From contig JAKAWO010000072.1 of NCBI GenBank assembly GCA_021827255.1, forward strand, positions 1 to 11,377: a stretch of DNA of 11,377 nucleotides, in the 5' to 3' direction. Position 1 is the first letter of the stretch. Each line of letters opens with the position of its first letter. Of the stretch, positions 1 to 4,886 are shown one piece after another. This DNA is from Acidobacteriota bacterium. GTDB taxonomy: Bacteria; Acidobacteriota; Terriglobia; UBA7540. Position numbers and translations under genes: made by a program. The notes beneath the pieces are model-generated. The model did not search any database, was not told the origin of the DNA, and was given only the letters and a program-made list of their open reading frames with translations.

Positions 1-2
1 CG

Positions 3-134
3 CGGAGCTTTCAATTTACCATTGTTGCCAGCGGCGTTCAATTTGTTAAGAGCGGAGCATTGCGCTCCGCTGGCCGACAAGCGCCGGACATCAGCCAGCA
101 GGTCTCTCGGAAGGCGTGCGGAGCCGGGAAATGA
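3..134 (+). CDS. Possible C-terminal end of an upstream gene (partial)
   Basis: A frame is open from the left edge of the window and ends at the TGA at 132-134, which overlaps the hemH start in an ATGA arrangement. This is a common sign of translational coupling in operons. The visible 43 residues (starting RSFQFTIVASGVQF and ending KACGAGK) match no family I recognise. They do not resemble the usual C-terminus of uroporphyrinogen decarboxylase, a frequent hemH neighbour. Third-position GC is only moderate, and an 8-bp inverted repeat lies inside the frame, so the stretch may simply be non-coding leader. Low confidence without the sequence to the left. Confidence 0.25.
   Translation, partial: RSFQFTIVASGVQFVKSGALRSAGRQAPDISQQVSRKACGAGK
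51..71. repeat. Inverted repeat upstream of hemH
   Basis: AGCGGAGC at 51-58 is perfectly complementary to GCTCCGCT at 64-71, leaving a 5-nt loop. No T-tract follows on either strand, so it is not a standard intrinsic terminator. It could be a leader hairpin or an mRNA 3'-end structure. An 8-base direct repeat (TTCAATTT at 10-17 and 37-44) lies just upstream. Confidence 0.4.
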
Positions 135-1153
135 ACTACGATGCGATTCTGGTGGTGTCGTTCGGCGGACCGGAAAAACGCGCCGACGTGATTCCCTTTC
201 TGGAAAATGTTTTGCGAGGGAAGAACATTCCGCGCGAGCGGATGCTCGCCGTGGCCGAGCATTACTACCAATTCGACGGGGTCAGCCCCATCAACGCGCA
301 AAACCGCGCGCTGGCCGCGGCGCTCAAAGCGGAACTCGAGCGGCATGGCCTGCGAATGCCCGTTTATTGCGGCAACCGCAACTGGCACCCGATGCTCACG
401 GACACTCTGCGGCAGATGCAAGCCGACGGCATCCAGAACGCCTTGGCGTTTGTGACGTCGGCCTATAGCTCCTACTCAGGATGCCGCCAATATTTGGAAG
501 ATATCGCCCGCGCGCGGGCGCAGGTCGGCGAGCGGGCGCCGGTTGTGGACAAGCTCCGCGTCTTTTTCAACCACCCAGGTTTTATCGAAGCGACCGCCGC
601 CCGGATGAGAGAGGCGCTGGCGCAAGTCCCGCCGGACGGACGCGCAGCGGCGCGGATCATCTTCACCGCGCACAGTATCCCGCGAGCGATGGCGATGAAT
701 TGCAAATATGTGGAGCAGCTTCAAGAGGCTTGCCGGCTGGTTTCGGCGGAGGTGGGGCGAAGCGGCTTCCGTCTGGCTTATCAGAGCCGCAGTGGTCCGC
801 CATCTGAGCCGTGGCTTGCGCCGGATATCCTCGACGTTTTGCGCGAGCTTAAGGCGCACCCTTTGGCCCGCCAGGTCGTGGTCGTTCCTATCGGATTCCT
901 CTCCGAACACATCGAGGTGTTGTACGACCTCGATACGCAAGCCAGGCAACTGGCTGAAGAGCTTGGGCTGAACATGGTTCGTTCCCGCACGGTCGGAAGC
1001 CACCCGCGATTCATCGCCATGATCCGCGAGCTTGTTCAGGAGCGCATCGAGGGACGCAAGAAGCTGTCGCTGGGATTTATGGGACCCAGCCACGACGTTT
1101 GCCCGCCGGATTGCTGCGCGCTGCCGAAAACCAATCGCGGGGCCGCAGGATGA
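131..1153 (+). CDS. hemH: Ferrochelatase (HemH/CpfC family)
   Basis: Inserts Fe2+ into a porphyrin at the end of haem synthesis (protoporphyrin IX or coproporphyrin III; the sequence alone does not settle which). The 340-residue protein begins MNYDAILVVSFGGP, the usual family start. It carries the FTAHSIP motif with catalytic His181, the YQSRSGP substrate-cleft segment (217-223), and GFLSEHIEVLYDLD (255-268), where Glu262 is the expected partner of the catalytic His. The start is the ATG at 131, preceded by GGAG at 120-123; a GTG at 116 would add five residues but has poor spacing. Cys118 in SAYSSYSGC, together with Cys324, Cys328 and Cys329 in a C-terminal CPPDCC, resembles the [2Fe-2S] ligand arrangement of actinobacterial and some proteobacterial ferrochelatases, so a cluster is likely. 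No protoporphyrinogen oxidase gene follows, although hemH is often paired with one. Confidence 0.96.
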   Translation: MNYDAILVVSFGGPEKRADVIPFLENVLRGKNIPRERMLAVAEHYYQFDGVSPINAQNRALAAALKAELERHGLRMPVYCGNRNWHPMLTDTLRQMQADGIQNALAFVTSAYSSYSGCRQYLEDIARARAQVGERAPVVDKLRVFFNHPGFIEATAARMREALAQVPPDGRAAARIIFTAHSIPRAMAMNCKYVEQLQEACRLVSAEVGRSGFRLAYQSRSGPPSEPWLAPDILDVLRELKAHPLARQVVVVPIGFLSEHIEVLYDLDTQARQLAEELGLNMVRSRTVGSHPRFIAMIRELVQERIEGRKKLSLGFMGPSHDVCPPDCCALPKTNRGAAG

Positions 1154-1208
1154 CGCGAGCCAGGACCCGAACGCCCGCTCCCGACGGGACAAAGCGGGAC
1201 GCTTCCCT

Positions 1209-1241
1209 AACCCTTAATCCATTTCGATTTCGATAAGGGTT
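1209..1241. repeat. 8-bp inverted repeat between hemH and the bactofilin gene
   Basis: AACCCTTA (1209-1216) and TAAGGGTT (1234-1241) are perfect complements separated by 17 nt. No T-run follows. The right arm touches the -35 hexamer of the candidate bactofilin promoter, so an operator role is possible, as is a weak transcript end for hemH. The rest of 1154-1208 shows nothing recognisable. Confidence 0.35.
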
Positions 1242-1268
1242 GCACTTGCGCCGAGGTGGGGGTAAGAT
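1240..1268 (+). promoter_or_regulatory. Candidate sigma70-type promoter for the bactofilin gene
   Basis: TTGCAC (1240-1245) and TAAGAT (1263-1268) are separated by exactly 17 nt. The -35 matches the consensus at 3 of 6 positions and the -10 at 4 of 6. A transcript starting near 1275 would have a leader of about 65 nt containing the 1285-1321 hairpin. Predicted by eye only. Confidence 0.4.
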
Positions 1269-1284
1269 TCAGGCTCTTGTTTTG

Positions 1285-1321
1285 GACAGCGGTGGATGGC
1301 GGGCGGTTCTCCGCCGCTGTC
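1285..1321 (+). promoter_or_regulatory. 12-bp leader hairpin just upstream of the bactofilin RBS
   Basis: GACAGCGGTGGA (1285-1296) pairs with TCCGCCGCTGTC (1310-1321): 12 consecutive pairs including one G-U wobble, with a 13-nt loop. It ends 9 nt before the Shine-Dalgarno sequence GGGAGG (1331-1336). No U-tract follows, so it is more likely an mRNA stability or translation element than a terminator. Confidence 0.5.
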
Positions 1322-1341
1322 GAAGGGGGCGGGAGGATGCC

Positions 1342-1851
1342 ATGTGGTGGGAGAAAAAGCCCCAGTCGGAGTTCCCCAAGCCCGGACCCACTATCGCGGC
1401 TCGGCCTCAAATTGCAAAGGTGGAAAAACCCATGCCTGAAACCATCCGCAGAGAATCCATGGCCACGACGGCGTCATCTGTGCAGGCGGTCATTGGACGC
1501 TCCATTATTCTGAAAGGCGAACTCTCAGCCAATGAAGACCTGCTCATTGAAGGTCAGTTCGAAGGCGCCGTCAACCTCCAGGACCATTGCCTGACGGTCG
1601 GAACCAACGGCAAGGTCAAGGCGGAAATTAACGCCCGTCAGGTGGTGATCCTCGGGTCCGTTAACGGGAACGTCAGTGCCCGGGAAAAGATCGAGGTTCG
1701 CCGCAGCGGCAATGTGATTGGCGACCTGACGGCCGCCAGCGTCTCCATCGAGGAGGGGGCCTACTTTAAGGGCAGCATTGACATCCTCCGCGAAGGCAAG
1801 GGCGAAGAGCCGAGGATCGTCGCGGCGGCGAGCGCCTTTGATAACGAGTGA
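1342..1851 (+). CDS. Bactofilin (polymer-forming cytoskeletal protein)
   Basis: Bactofilins self-assemble without nucleotide into beta-helical filaments that act as scaffolds for envelope and shape functions. The 169-residue protein starts MWWEKK at the ATG at 1342, 5 nt after GGGAGG (1331-1336). In-frame sequence upstream of this ATG lies in the leader hairpin and does not look coding. The first 45 residues are a disordered, Pro/Lys-rich tail. Residues about 47-152 form the bactofilin core, with the family rhythm of short Gly/Ile/Val repeats: EDLLIEGQFEGAV, LTVGTNGKVKAEINA, VVILGSVNGNVSA, GNVIGDLTAASVSIEEGAYFKGSIDI. A short charged C-terminal tail follows. No membrane segment is visible. The next gene begins 104 nt downstream on the same strand without an obvious terminator between, so the two may be co-transcribed. 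Confidence 0.93.
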   Translation: MWWEKKPQSEFPKPGPTIAARPQIAKVEKPMPETIRRESMATTASSVQAVIGRSIILKGELSANEDLLIEGQFEGAVNLQDHCLTVGTNGKVKAEINARQVVILGSVNGNVSAREKIEVRRSGNVIGDLTAASVSIEEGAYFKGSIDILREGKGEEPRIVAAASAFDNE

Positions 1852-1955
1852 GGTGGCTCGCCCCGGCGCCTAAGACCGCATCGTCCGCCGGATGAGGGCG
1901 ATCTCTCGAAGGGCGCGGCCCTCGGCGGGCTCACGTCTCGTTCAGCGATCTTCTG

Positions 1956-2591
1956 ATGTCTCCAATCAGGACGGAGGGGAGCCGGAACAAAACGCGCATT
2001 CCCTCGGCGGCGCCGCCCTCGAGTCCCGCCCTCGAGTGGCTTTGGAAATACCTCAGTGACGTTCGTCATCCACACTTCCTCGACTGCGGCGCGGTTTCTC
2101 CCTCGACTGTCCGGGTCCTCGTCAAGCGCCGCGCGAAGATTTACGTTGCGGACGTGATTTCTCTTTTGCAGCGCGGCGATCCAGCCGTTTGGAAAACCGA
2201 AGGCAAAAAATTGGTGTTCAACGAGGAAGAGTTCCTGCGGCGTCTGCCGCGGATTCCTCTCGCCTCGCTGACGGTGATCTGTTGCTGGCATCTGCTTGAC
2301 CTCATCCCGCGGGAATCGCGAACCCATCTGGCTGGAAGCCTCTTCGGCCTGCTCGAACCCGGCGGAGTTTTTTTTTGTATCCTCCGCGAGCCCTATCTTG
2401 CCGCCGGCGTGGATACCCATTGGTGGTTTGAGAACCACAACACCCTCGGAATGGGTGGCGCTGGGCAACGCAATTTTCCCTATCCTGCGGTGACCAATCG
2501 CGAAGTCGAGAACCTCATTGCCGGGGCAAGCGCCAAAACGTTTCTCACCCGCTCCGGCCGCCGCGAAGTCCTGATCTTGAAGGGAAAATAG
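1956..2591 (+). CDS. Methyltransferase-fold protein with degenerate SAM motif, next to bactofilin
   Basis: A 211-residue protein of uncertain function. Its layout follows a class I SAM-dependent methyltransferase: a first strand plus loop at FLDCGAVSPSTVRVL (41-55), a second strand KIYVADVISLL (61-71), the strand-4 region LTVICCWHLLDLIP (105-118), and LFGLLEPGGVFFCIL (129-143), the typical 'LKPGG' segment. The glycine-rich motif I (normally D-x-G-x-G-x-G) is replaced by DCGAVSPS, so SAM binding is doubtful. The C-terminal half has PYPAVTNREVE and TFLTRSGRREVLILK. The start at 1956 is the only ATG/GTG/TTG available before an in-frame TGA at 1893, but its Shine-Dalgarno sequence is weak, which would fit translation dependent on the bactofilin message. 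I infer, without proof, a job connected with the bactofilin. Confidence 0.7.
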   Translation: MSPIRTEGSRNKTRIPSAAPPSSPALEWLWKYLSDVRHPHFLDCGAVSPSTVRVLVKRRAKIYVADVISLLQRGDPAVWKTEGKKLVFNEEEFLRRLPRIPLASLTVICCWHLLDLIPRESRTHLAGSLFGLLEPGGVFFCILREPYLAAGVDTHWWFENHNTLGMGGAGQRNFPYPAVTNREVENLIAGASAKTFLTRSGRREVLILKGK

Positions 2592-2638
2592 CCGGGTTGC
2601 TTTCTCCCCGCGACGACGCCCAGAGCGTCACTCCTTCG

Positions 2639-2671
2639 GGCCGTGGGTGGGGCCCATCAAAGCTCACGGCC
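2639..2671. repeat. 7-bp inverted repeat downstream of the methyltransferase-like gene
   Basis: GGCCGTG (2639-2645) pairs with CACGGCC (2665-2671) around a 19-nt loop that contains GGGCCC. It lies about 50 nt after the stop codon and has no T-tract, so it might be a transcript 3'-end structure but is not a canonical terminator. Confidence 0.35.
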
Positions 2672-2752
2672 ACAGAAACGGCGCGCGGCTAGGAGCGGCA
2701 GGACAGCAACCGGCGCGCTTAGAGATGGGGCAGTACGCGGAATAGATCACCC

Positions 2753-2835
2753 GAGGGTTGTAACTTTTACGCTATGTTTAGCGCGGATAGAGGTTGGCGG
2801 GAGCCTGTCAAGCTTCATCCTGGATCGCAACCCTC
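2753..2835 (+). ncRNA. Possible structured RNA leader
   Basis: GAGGGTTG (2753-2760) is perfectly complementary to CAACCCTC (2828-2835), closing a domain of about 80 nt. Inside are a 5-bp hairpin CGCTA-TGTT-TAGCG (2770-2783) and a short GGC-GGGA-GCC hairpin (2796-2805). The closing helix ends 9 nt before the AGGAG ribosome binding site of the small ORF at 2858, a position typical of a cis-regulatory leader. It matches no riboswitch class I know. Strand assigned from the ORF; promoter not identified. Confidence 0.3.
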
Positions 2836-2857
2836 TGATGCTACAGGAGTTGTTAAA

Positions 2858-2992
2858 ATGGTTTGGCTTATGGAGAATGACTTGCCTTCTACACCGTTGC
2901 ACGCTCGGTGGGGACCGCCTCCGGCCAGGCCGAGGGGCGCGTCAAAGGCCATCAAAAAAGGGTGGTGGCGTGACGATAGCGGTGACCTTTAG
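2858..2992 (+). CDS. Candidate 44-residue small protein
   Basis: An ATG at 2858 sits 8 nt after AGGAG (2845-2849). The frame encodes 44 residues beginning MVWLMENDLPSTPLHARW and ending at TAG (2990-2992). The product has four tryptophans (3, 18, 36, 37), a Pro/Arg-rich middle (GPPPARPRG) and a basic KAIKKGWW patch, with no signal peptide or membrane helix. A hairpin covers the stop codon. I recognise no family. The ribosome binding site and flanking structures are the only support, so chance is a real alternative. An in-frame ATG at 2774 lies inside the structured leader and has no Shine-Dalgarno sequence. Confidence 0.3.
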   Translation: MVWLMENDLPSTPLHARWGPPPARPRGASKAIKKGWWRDDSGDL

Positions 2993-2998
2993 GTCGCC
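2981..2998 (+). repeat. Hairpin over the stop codon of the small ORF
   Basis: GGTGACC (2981-2987) and GGTCGCC (2992-2998) pair over 7 bp, with one G-U, around a TTTA loop. The TAG of the small ORF lies in the loop and right arm. There is no following T-run, so it is at best an atypical terminator or mRNA-end stabiliser. Confidence 0.35.
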
Positions 2999-3076
2999 AC
3001 ATGCCGAGCCCATCCGTTCCTCCGAAATTAAGCACCACCCAGATGAGGGCGGAGTGTGGATTGCGGCGAGATAGCC

Positions 3077-3082
3077 TATAGT
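3077..3082 (+). promoter_or_regulatory. Candidate -10 box for the YXWXGXW-repeat gene
   Basis: TATAGT at 3077-3082 matches TATAAT at 5 of 6 positions and lies 78 nt before the start codon. No convincing -35 hexamer lies at normal spacing, so this is weak. Confidence 0.25.
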
Positions 3083-3096
3083 ATCCTCTCGCGGCG

Positions 3097-3137
3097 CTGG
3101 GCACGGGCTCACAGTCTCCGCGGACGGAGTCGCCCAG
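3097..3137 (+). promoter_or_regulatory. Leader stem structure before the YXWXGXW-repeat gene
   Basis: CTGGGC (3097-3102) pairs with GCCCAG (3132-3137). Nested within, CTCCG (3116-3120) pairs with CGGAG (3125-3129) around a 4-nt loop. The structure ends 10 nt before GGAGGTG (3148-3154), the ribosome binding site of the next gene, so it may influence translation or stability. No U-tract follows. Confidence 0.35.
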
Positions 3138-3159
3138 TCAAGAGCATGGAGGTGCTTCG

Positions 3160-4389
3160 ATGAGCGAAAACGAAGAGCTGATGAACAATCGCCTCTTGGG
3201 CCAAAGGTTGGAAGAAGAATCTCGCGCCTCTGAAGCGCGTTCGGTCCCGGCGGTCGCTCCCATTGCCTCGCGGCTTCGGCCGCGTGGACTCCTCGGCCGC
3301 ATGGGCACGGCCTTGGCTGTCGCGTTCCTGCTCGCCGTCGCCGTACTCGGCGCCCCGCCCGCCGCTTCGGCGGGTGCTTTCGTCGGCGTTTTGGTTTCGT
3401 TCGGTCCGCCCGCGCTGCCTTATTACGCCCAGCCGTTTTGCCCCGGCCCGGGTTATATCTGGACACCGGGCTACTGGGCCTGGAGCCCGGCTTACGGATA
3501 CTTCTGGGTTCCCGGCACCTGGGTGTTGGCGCCTTTCCCGGGCGCGCTCTGGACCCCCGGCTACTGGGACTGGGATGGCGCCGACGGCGGCTACGTCTGG
3601 AACGAAGGCTACTGGGGGCCGGTGGTTGGCTTCTACGGTGGCATTGACTACGGCTACGGCTACACGGGTTACGGCTACCAAGGCGGGTATTGGAATCGCG
3701 GCGCCTTCTATTACAACCGCTCGGTTAACAACGTCAACATCACGAACATCAGGAACGTCTATTACAGGACGGTGGTGAACAACTCCCGCGGCCCGGCCGT
3801 CAGTTACAACGGCGGCCGCGGAGGCGTGATGGCCCGGCCCACGCCGCGCCAGATTGCCGCGGCGCGAGAACGGCGTTACGGGCCGCTGGCCGTGCAGCGG
3901 CAGCACATCCGGGCCGCTCAGGCAATCCCACAGCAACGCGCCTCTGTAAACCATGGACGGCCGGAGATCGCCGCCACGCCCAGGCCTGGAATGTTCCGAG
4001 GCCGCGGCGTCGTCTTTGCCAGCCGGGCTGGAGCACCTTACCACGAGCCGCCCATCAGCCGCGCGACGCGGTCGCGCGGCGCCCCGGCGCGCAGAGCGTC
4101 TCCTGGTTACACCCCTTTTCGGAGGGTTGCCCCGCAGCGGCAGCCAGCCCGCCGTGGTAGCATGGGACGCGTCGCTCCAGCCCGACAGCGACAGCCGAGC
4201 TATAGGCCGCAGGCCCCTCGCGCTCCACAGCCGCACACGTACAGGGCTCGCCAGCCGATGGGGCGCCGAGCCAGCCCCGCGCGACCTCAGATGCCTCGCG
4301 GCCGCAGCGCTCCTCGCTATACACCCCAGCTACAGCCTGCGCAGCGAGGTCGTTCGCAAGATCACGGCCGAAACCCGGGTAAGCCTTAA
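3160..4389 (+). CDS. Secreted YXWXGXW-repeat protein with long basic tail
   Basis: A 409-residue exported protein. The start ATG at 3160 follows GGAGGTG (3148-3154). Residues 1-45 are a charged N-terminal extension. A hydrophobic stretch (about 49-66, MGTALAVAFLLAVAVLG) followed by PPAASAGA suggests a signal peptide cleaved near residue 71, or an anchor. Four aromatic repeats of the YXWXGXW type follow: YIWTPGYW (99-106), YFWVPGTW (114-121), LWTPGYW (130-136) and YVWNEGYW (145-152). Next come a Gly/Tyr-rich segment (158-178) and an Asn-rich segment. From about residue 210 to the end the protein is very rich in Arg, Pro, Gln and Ala with almost no acidic residues. The repeat family is common in exported proteins, but its function is not defined; a surface or periplasmic structural role is a guess. 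A strong terminator follows, so the gene is probably monocistronic. Long open frames on the opposite strand here are shadows of the high GC. Confidence 0.85.
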   Translation: MSENEELMNNRLLGQRLEEESRASEARSVPAVAPIASRLRPRGLLGRMGTALAVAFLLAVAVLGAPPAASAGAFVGVLVSFGPPALPYYAQPFCPGPGYIWTPGYWAWSPAYGYFWVPGTWVLAPFPGALWTPGYWDWDGADGGYVWNEGYWGPVVGFYGGIDYGYGYTGYGYQGGYWNRGAFYYNRSVNNVNITNIRNVYYRTVVNNSRGPAVSYNGGRGGVMARPTPRQIAAARERRYGPLAVQRQHIRAAQAIPQQRASVNHGRPEIAATPRPGMFRGRGVVFASRAGAPYHEPPISRATRSRGAPARRASPGYTPFRRVAPQRQPARRGSMGRVAPARQRQPSYRPQAPRAPQPHTYRARQPMGRRASPARPQMPRGRSAPRYTPQLQPAQRGRSQDHGRNPGKP

Positions 4390-4400
4390 CGTAGGAATGA

Positions 4401-4446
4401 GGGCGTCAGGATCGCACCCCAGAACCCCCTGACGCCCCTTTTATTT
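4401..4446 (+). terminator. Rho-independent terminator after the YXWXGXW-repeat gene
   Basis: GGGCGTCAGG (4401-4410) pairs perfectly with CCTGACGCCC (4428-4437), a 10-bp GC-rich stem with a 17-nt loop, followed directly by CTTTTATTT. It starts 12 nt after the stop codon. This is the best terminator in the window. Confidence 0.9.
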
Positions 4447-4886
4447 CTGCCTCGCGCTTCTTTCTCCGCTGGCTTCGATGGACGAGTGAGAGTGTTCCTC
4501 TGTCAAATGTGACCTTCTGCCCTTGTCTTGATCAGATGGAGGGCGGCCTTGGCGTATCGAGTTTATTGGCAAGAGTTCCTTAAGGTCGGGGATATTGTTT
4601 TTGGGATATGACAATTAGTATGGCTGGACATTCACCCTCTGACGCTCGTGAAAAGCACTTGACTTTTGAATCGTTTAGCGATAGTAGATTTGGTCGGTGC
4701 CTTGCGGATTGCTGTAAGGAGTGATAGCGATCAGACAAAGCTGGTTCGCAGGTTCTCTAGTGTCACGTCGGGAACAATCGGAATCGCAAGAGAGGTGGAC
4801 TCATTGCGGATTTCAGGCACGAAACGACGGTTGGTTGTGGGGCCTCCAGCATCTGGTTTCAAACGAGTTTGAAGGAGAAAACAACC
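4447..4886. other. Upstream region of the Oar-like receptor gene
   Basis: No gene is supported in these 440 bases. There is a relatively AT-rich patch at about 4556-4625, a promoter candidate at 4659-4685, and a likely 5' leader of nearly 200 nt. A 68-codon frame at 4666-4872 lacks a ribosome binding site and family resemblance. Confidence 0.6.
4659..4685 (+). promoter_or_regulatory. Candidate promoter for the Oar-like receptor gene
   Basis: TTGACT (4659-4664) matches the -35 consensus at 5 of 6 positions. The best -10 is GATAGT (4680-4685, 4 of 6) at a short 15-nt spacing, or TAGTAG (4682-4687) at 17 nt. It lies just downstream of an AT-rich patch. It would give a leader of about 190 nt. 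Confidence 0.35.

Larger units (their letters stand above)
2592..3159. other. 568-base intergenic region rich in inverted repeats
   Basis: No large gene is supported here. The stretch contains GACGC/GCGTC (2615-2619/2625-2629), GGCCGTG/CACGGCC (2639-2645/2665-2671), the long-range helix and hairpins at 2753-2835, a small ORF with a good ribosome binding site (2858-2992), a hairpin over its stop codon (2981-2998), and the leader of the next gene. Longer open frames through it have no recognisable composition or start signal. No tRNA, RNase P, tmRNA or known riboswitch signature was seen. Confidence 0.6.

Noticed and set aside
1150..1236. A 28-codon ORF overlapping the hemH stop by ATGA
   Set aside because: The product is a short Arg/Thr-rich peptide without family resemblance and runs into the inverted repeat upstream of the bactofilin promoter.
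1761..2468. A 235-codon minus-strand frame opposite the bactofilin end and the methyltransferase-like gene
   Set aside because: It overlaps two plausible plus-strand genes and its translation is charged and featureless.
3109..4236. A 375-codon open frame on the minus strand opposite the YXWXGXW gene
   Set aside because: It is rich in Arg/Ala/Pro from antisense reading of a GC-rich repeat gene and shows no domain, while the plus-strand frame has a ribosome binding site, signal segment and recognisable repeats.
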